A stretch of DNA of 8,231 nt, taken from Polyangium sp. (in: bacteria) (GTDB lineage: Bacteria > Myxococcota_A > Polyangia > Palsa-1104). Shown piece after piece: positions 6,626-8,231 of the stretch (position 1 is the stretch's first letter; each line of letters begins with the position of its first letter). The position numbers were made by a program, and so were the translations under genes. The notes below the pieces were generated by a model. It was not told where the DNA came from. It ran no database searches and saw only the letters and a program-made list of their open reading frames with translations. The stretch covers positions 1 to 8,231 of the forward strand of contig JANWLJ010000205.1 of assembly GCA_025450955.1 (NCBI GenBank). Direction: 5' to 3'.

Positions 6626-7512
6626 TGCGCCGGCTGATTCTCATCGCGCTCCTTCTTTCCGGCTGCACCTCGTTCGATCCGATCTCGTTTTTGAGCGGCC
6701 TCCGGGTGGTCACGATGATCGGCGCGCCGCCCGAGCTCGCCCCCGGCCAGAGCGCCACCGTGACCGCGGTGCTCCCGCCCGACTCCGCGCTCGACGGCGG
6801 CGCGATCGACTACGCCTGGGCCTATTGCACCATGCCGCCCGTCGCGGGCGCGGGCGAGACCGTGAGCGACGACTGCATCACCCACGAGACCGCGCCGTAC
6901 CTGATTCCGCTTCCGAGCGGCGCGCCCACCACGATGGTGACGATGCCGAAGGTGACGCCGCTCGCGCTCGGGCTCCCCGACGGCACCGGCGGTTTTTATC
7001 TCCCGGTGCGGCTGCGGGTGAGCGCGGCGGGCCAGACCCTCACTTCGGTCTATCGACTGCGTTTGAATCTCGACCAGCCGCCGAATCAAAACCCGGTCAT
7101 CGACGGCGTCTTTCAAGTCGGCCCCGGCGCCCCCGACGCGGGCGGCGACTCGGACGGCGGCGCGCCCGGCCTTATGCCGCTCGTCGAGAACATGCCGATC
7201 GAGGTCCACGCCGGCGACGTGATCACGCTGCGCGCCACCACCACGGCCGCGAGCCACGAGACCTATCTGCAGCCGAGCGGCTCGAGCGCGAGCAACCTCA
7301 CCTTCACTCCGACCGTCGAGCAGCCCGGCTACGACTGGTACGCCACCGCGGGCGAATTCGACATCGACACCACCGGCGACGACCGCCCCGACACCAAGCT
7401 CACCTTCGACAAACACCTGCCCCCGTCCGGCGCCACCGTCGATGTTTACGTGGTCGCGCTCGACCATCGCGGCGGCACCGCCGTCGCCCACCGCACCCTC
7501 CTCTTTCGTTAA
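6625..7512 (+). CDS. Putative outer-membrane lipoprotein, receptor partner
   Basis: 295 residues starting one base into the receptor stop (TGATG). The N-terminus MRRLILIALLLSGCTS is a classic lipoprotein signal: two arginines, a hydrophobic core and the lipobox LSGC, so Cys14 should be lipidated. Thr at +2 rather than Asp fits export to the outer membrane. The mature part is strand-rich and appears to hold two beta-sandwich-like segments, about 25-152 and 186-295, joined by a Gly/Asp linker (GAPDAGGDSDGGAPG, 168-182) of a kind common in myxobacterial surface proteins. Cys68 and Cys84 could form a disulfide. No known family is recognised. Its position directly after the TonB-dependent receptor suggests a surface-exposed or periplasm-facing binding partner, in the manner of SusD-like lipoproteins, although it has no visible similarity to SusD. 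Bases 7323-7463 of this gene recur, inverted and corrupted, at the right end of the window. Confidence 0.85.
   Translation: MRRLILIALLLSGCTSFDPISFLSGLRVVTMIGAPPELAPGQSATVTAVLPPDSALDGGAIDYAWAYCTMPPVAGAGETVSDDCITHETAPYLIPLPSGAPTTMVTMPKVTPLALGLPDGTGGFYLPVRLRVSAAGQTLTSVYRLRLNLDQPPNQNPVIDGVFQVGPGAPDAGGDSDGGAPGLMPLVENMPIEVHAGDVITLRATTTAASHETYLQPSGSSASNLTFTPTVEQPGYDWYATAGEFDIDTTGDDRPDTKLTFDKHLPPSGATVDVYVVALDHRGGTAVAHRTLLFR
7323..7463 (+). repeat. Source arm of an inverted duplication within the lipoprotein gene
   Basis: This stretch reads as normal lipoprotein coding sequence. Its reverse complement appears without gaps at 8091-8231 with 114 of 141 bases identical by my hand alignment. This arm keeps sensible protein sequence, whereas the other arm breaks gcvT, so this is the original copy. 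Confidence 0.85.
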
Positions 7513-7565
7513 CCGAGCGGCAGCTCGAGCCAGAAGCGGGCGCCAGGGAGCGCCGCGCTGCGCAA
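7509..7565 (-). pseudogene. Remnant 3' end of a sensor histidine kinase
   Basis: Read on the minus strand, the frame ends SAALPGARFWLELPLG then TAA (7511-7509). Histidine-kinase ATPase domains very often finish in this way: an (E)SxPGxGARF strand followed by a W-x-x-LPL strand. Only the last ~18 codons look like a kinase; further upstream in the same frame (7566-7620) I see no N-box, G-box or other kinase motif, and the space is occupied by the gcvT promoter. The stop overlaps the lipoprotein stop in TTAA, the sort of tail-to-tail junction that two intact convergent genes would make. I infer that a full kinase gene once lay here and was lost by deletion, or that the join is an assembly error. 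A chance resemblance over about 16 residues is possible. Confidence 0.4.
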
Positions 7566-7579
7566 GGGGTGCTTCGCGC

Positions 7580-7607
7580 TTGACCGTGGGGCGCGCGTCC
7601 GTATGAT
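7580..7607 (+). promoter_or_regulatory. Sigma-70-type promoter for gcvT
   Basis: TTGACC (7580-7585) and TATGAT (7602-7607) each match the consensus in five of six positions and are separated by 16 bases. Transcription would start near 7613-7615, giving a leader of only about 5-7 bases before ATG 7620. No glycine riboswitch could fit in such a leader, and none is visible upstream. The 108-base gap before gcvT otherwise holds only the kinase remnant and a weak bulged hairpin (7560-7579). Confidence 0.55.
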
Positions 7608-7619
7608 GAGCCGGCTCAC

Positions 7620-8099
7620 ATGACCACCCCGTCAGCGACGACGACCGCTCCGAAAAAAACCGCGCTCTACGATCGCCACGTCGCCTCGGGCGCCAAGATC
7701 ATCGACTTCGGCGGCTGGGCGATGCCGGTGCAATACTCGGGCATCCTCGACGAGCACAAGGCGGTGCGCACCGCCGCGGGAATGTTCGACGTCTCGCACA
7801 TGGGCGAGGTGCTGTTCAAGGGGCCGCGCGCCCGCGAAGCGATCCAGAAGCTGGTCACCAACGACGTCTACAAGCTGCAAGACGGGCAGGCGATGTACAC
7901 GGTGGCCTGCCGCCCGCACGGTGGGATCGTCGACGACCTCATCGTCTATCGCCAGGCCGAGGACGATTTTTTGATCGTGGTCAACGCCGGCAACATCGCC
8001 AAGGACGTGGCCTGGTTTCACGAGCAGGCCGACCCGATCTGCGAAGTCATCGACGCCTCCGACTCGCTCTCGCTCCTCGCGGTGCAGGGCCCGCGCGCG
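7620..8099 (+). CDS. gcvT: Glycine cleavage system T protein (aminomethyltransferase), truncated by the contig end
   Basis: About 160 reliable codons from ATG 7620, the N-terminal ~45% of a protein usually 360-375 residues long. GcvT takes the aminomethyl group from the lipoylated H protein and passes the one-carbon unit to tetrahydrofolate, releasing ammonia, in the cytosol. Recognisable blocks are KKTALYDRHVASGAKIIDF (12-30), GGWAMPVQYSGILDEHKAVR (31-50), GMFDVSHMGEV (54-64), TND (80-82), GGIVDDLIVYR (101-111), with the conserved Asp pair 105-106, and VNAGNIAKDVAWF (121-133). The match runs to SLLAVQGPRA (151-160). The frame remains open to a stop at 8223-8225, but those last ~41 codons (Pro/Gly/Ala/Ser-rich) bear no likeness to GcvT and come from the inverted, corrupted copy of the lipoprotein gene. 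A GAG at 7608-7610 is the only weak ribosome-binding candidate. Confidence 0.93.
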
Positions 8100-8231
8100 C
8101 CCCCGCACCCAGCGCCGGGGGCGCCGGACGGGGCCCGGGGCGGGTCGAAGGTGAGCGCGCTGACGGGGCGGTCGTCGCCGGGGGGGTCGCTCTCGAATGC
8201 GCCCGCGGTGGCGGACCAGGCGTAGCCGGGC
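8091..8231 (-). repeat. Inverted, error-rich copy of 7323-7463: probable chimeric contig end
   Basis: Reading the minus strand from 8231, the sequence opens GCCCGGCTACG and follows 7323-7463 with no insertion or deletion for 141 bases; similarity disappears beyond that. By hand count 27 bases differ. Of these, 23 replace A or T of the lipoprotein copy by G or C, three are C to G, one is A to T, and none goes from G/C to A/T. Most differences fall on second codon positions and change the amino acid. That fits biased base-calling error in a low-quality read tail across a fold-back junction near 8091-8099, not a diverged gene duplicate. Nothing in this stretch should be annotated as gcvT. Confidence 0.8.

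Noticed and set aside
7560..7579. Hairpin GCGCAAG-GGGTG-CTTCGCGC as a terminator after the receptor operon
   Set aside because: The stem is short with a bulged base, and no T-rich tract follows; the next bases form the gcvT -35 box.
7464..8090. The inverted repeat 7323-7463 / 8091-8231 as a phase-variable invertible segment carrying the gcvT promoter
   Set aside because: No recombinase gene is present, the right arm destroys a housekeeping gene, and the differences have an error-like spectrum. An artefact explains it better.
8100..8225. C-terminal extension of GcvT ending at the stop 8223-8225
   Set aside because: The encoded Pro/Gly/Ala/Ser-rich sequence lacks every later GcvT motif and is explained base by base as the inverted lipoprotein copy.
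1..8231. CRISPR arrays, tRNA or rRNA genes, insertion sequences, prophage or defence genes
   Set aside because: I looked on both strands and saw no regularly spaced repeats, no tRNA-like cloverleaf, no transposase or integrase motif and no recognisable defence protein.

Overview
The window is 8,231 bases of very GC-rich DNA in which almost every third codon position is G or C. The gene content fits a myxobacterium (phylum Myxococcota) or a close relative. The main clues are a TonB-dependent receptor that carries its own TonB C-terminal-like domain at the N-terminus, a lipoprotein with an Asp/Gly-rich linker, and dense, overlapping gene packing. This placement is an inference; there is no rRNA or other decisive marker.

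Left part (1-2103): the last 43 codons of a penicillin-binding protein 4-type D-Ala-D-Ala carboxypeptidase run in from the left edge. Their 3' end overlaps, tail to tail, a two-gene minus-strand unit: an unrecognised 435-residue cytosolic protein, then an ADP-ribose-pyrophosphatase-like NUDIX hydrolase that starts inside the stop codon of the first gene. A 69-base divergent gap (2104-2172) separates this pair from the next unit.

Middle part (2173-7512): four plus-strand genes with no gaps, joined by overlaps of 1, 4 and 1 bases, so almost certainly one operon. In order they are a tocopherol-cyclase/CrtC/Svf1-like lipocalin-fold protein, a membrane-anchored class I SAM methyltransferase, the TonB-domain/receptor fusion, and an outer-membrane-type lipoprotein. 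The mix suggests import of a hydrophobic or large substrate and its binding or modification, but nothing in the sequence names the substrate. This is the best candidate here for an undescribed system.

Right part (7513-8231): a short minus-strand reading frame ends in a typical histidine-kinase C-terminus and looks like a gene remnant. It is followed by a good sigma-70-type promoter very close to the start of gcvT, the glycine cleavage T protein. gcvT reads normally for about 160 codons. From about position 8091 to the end, the sequence is no longer gcvT: it is an ungapped, inverted, roughly 81% identical copy of bases 7323-7463 in the lipoprotein gene. The mismatches change A/T almost exclusively to G/C, mainly as A-to-C or T-to-G. 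I read this as a fold-back chimera with low-quality base calls at a contig end, so the last ~140 bases and the apparent gcvT stop codon should not be trusted.
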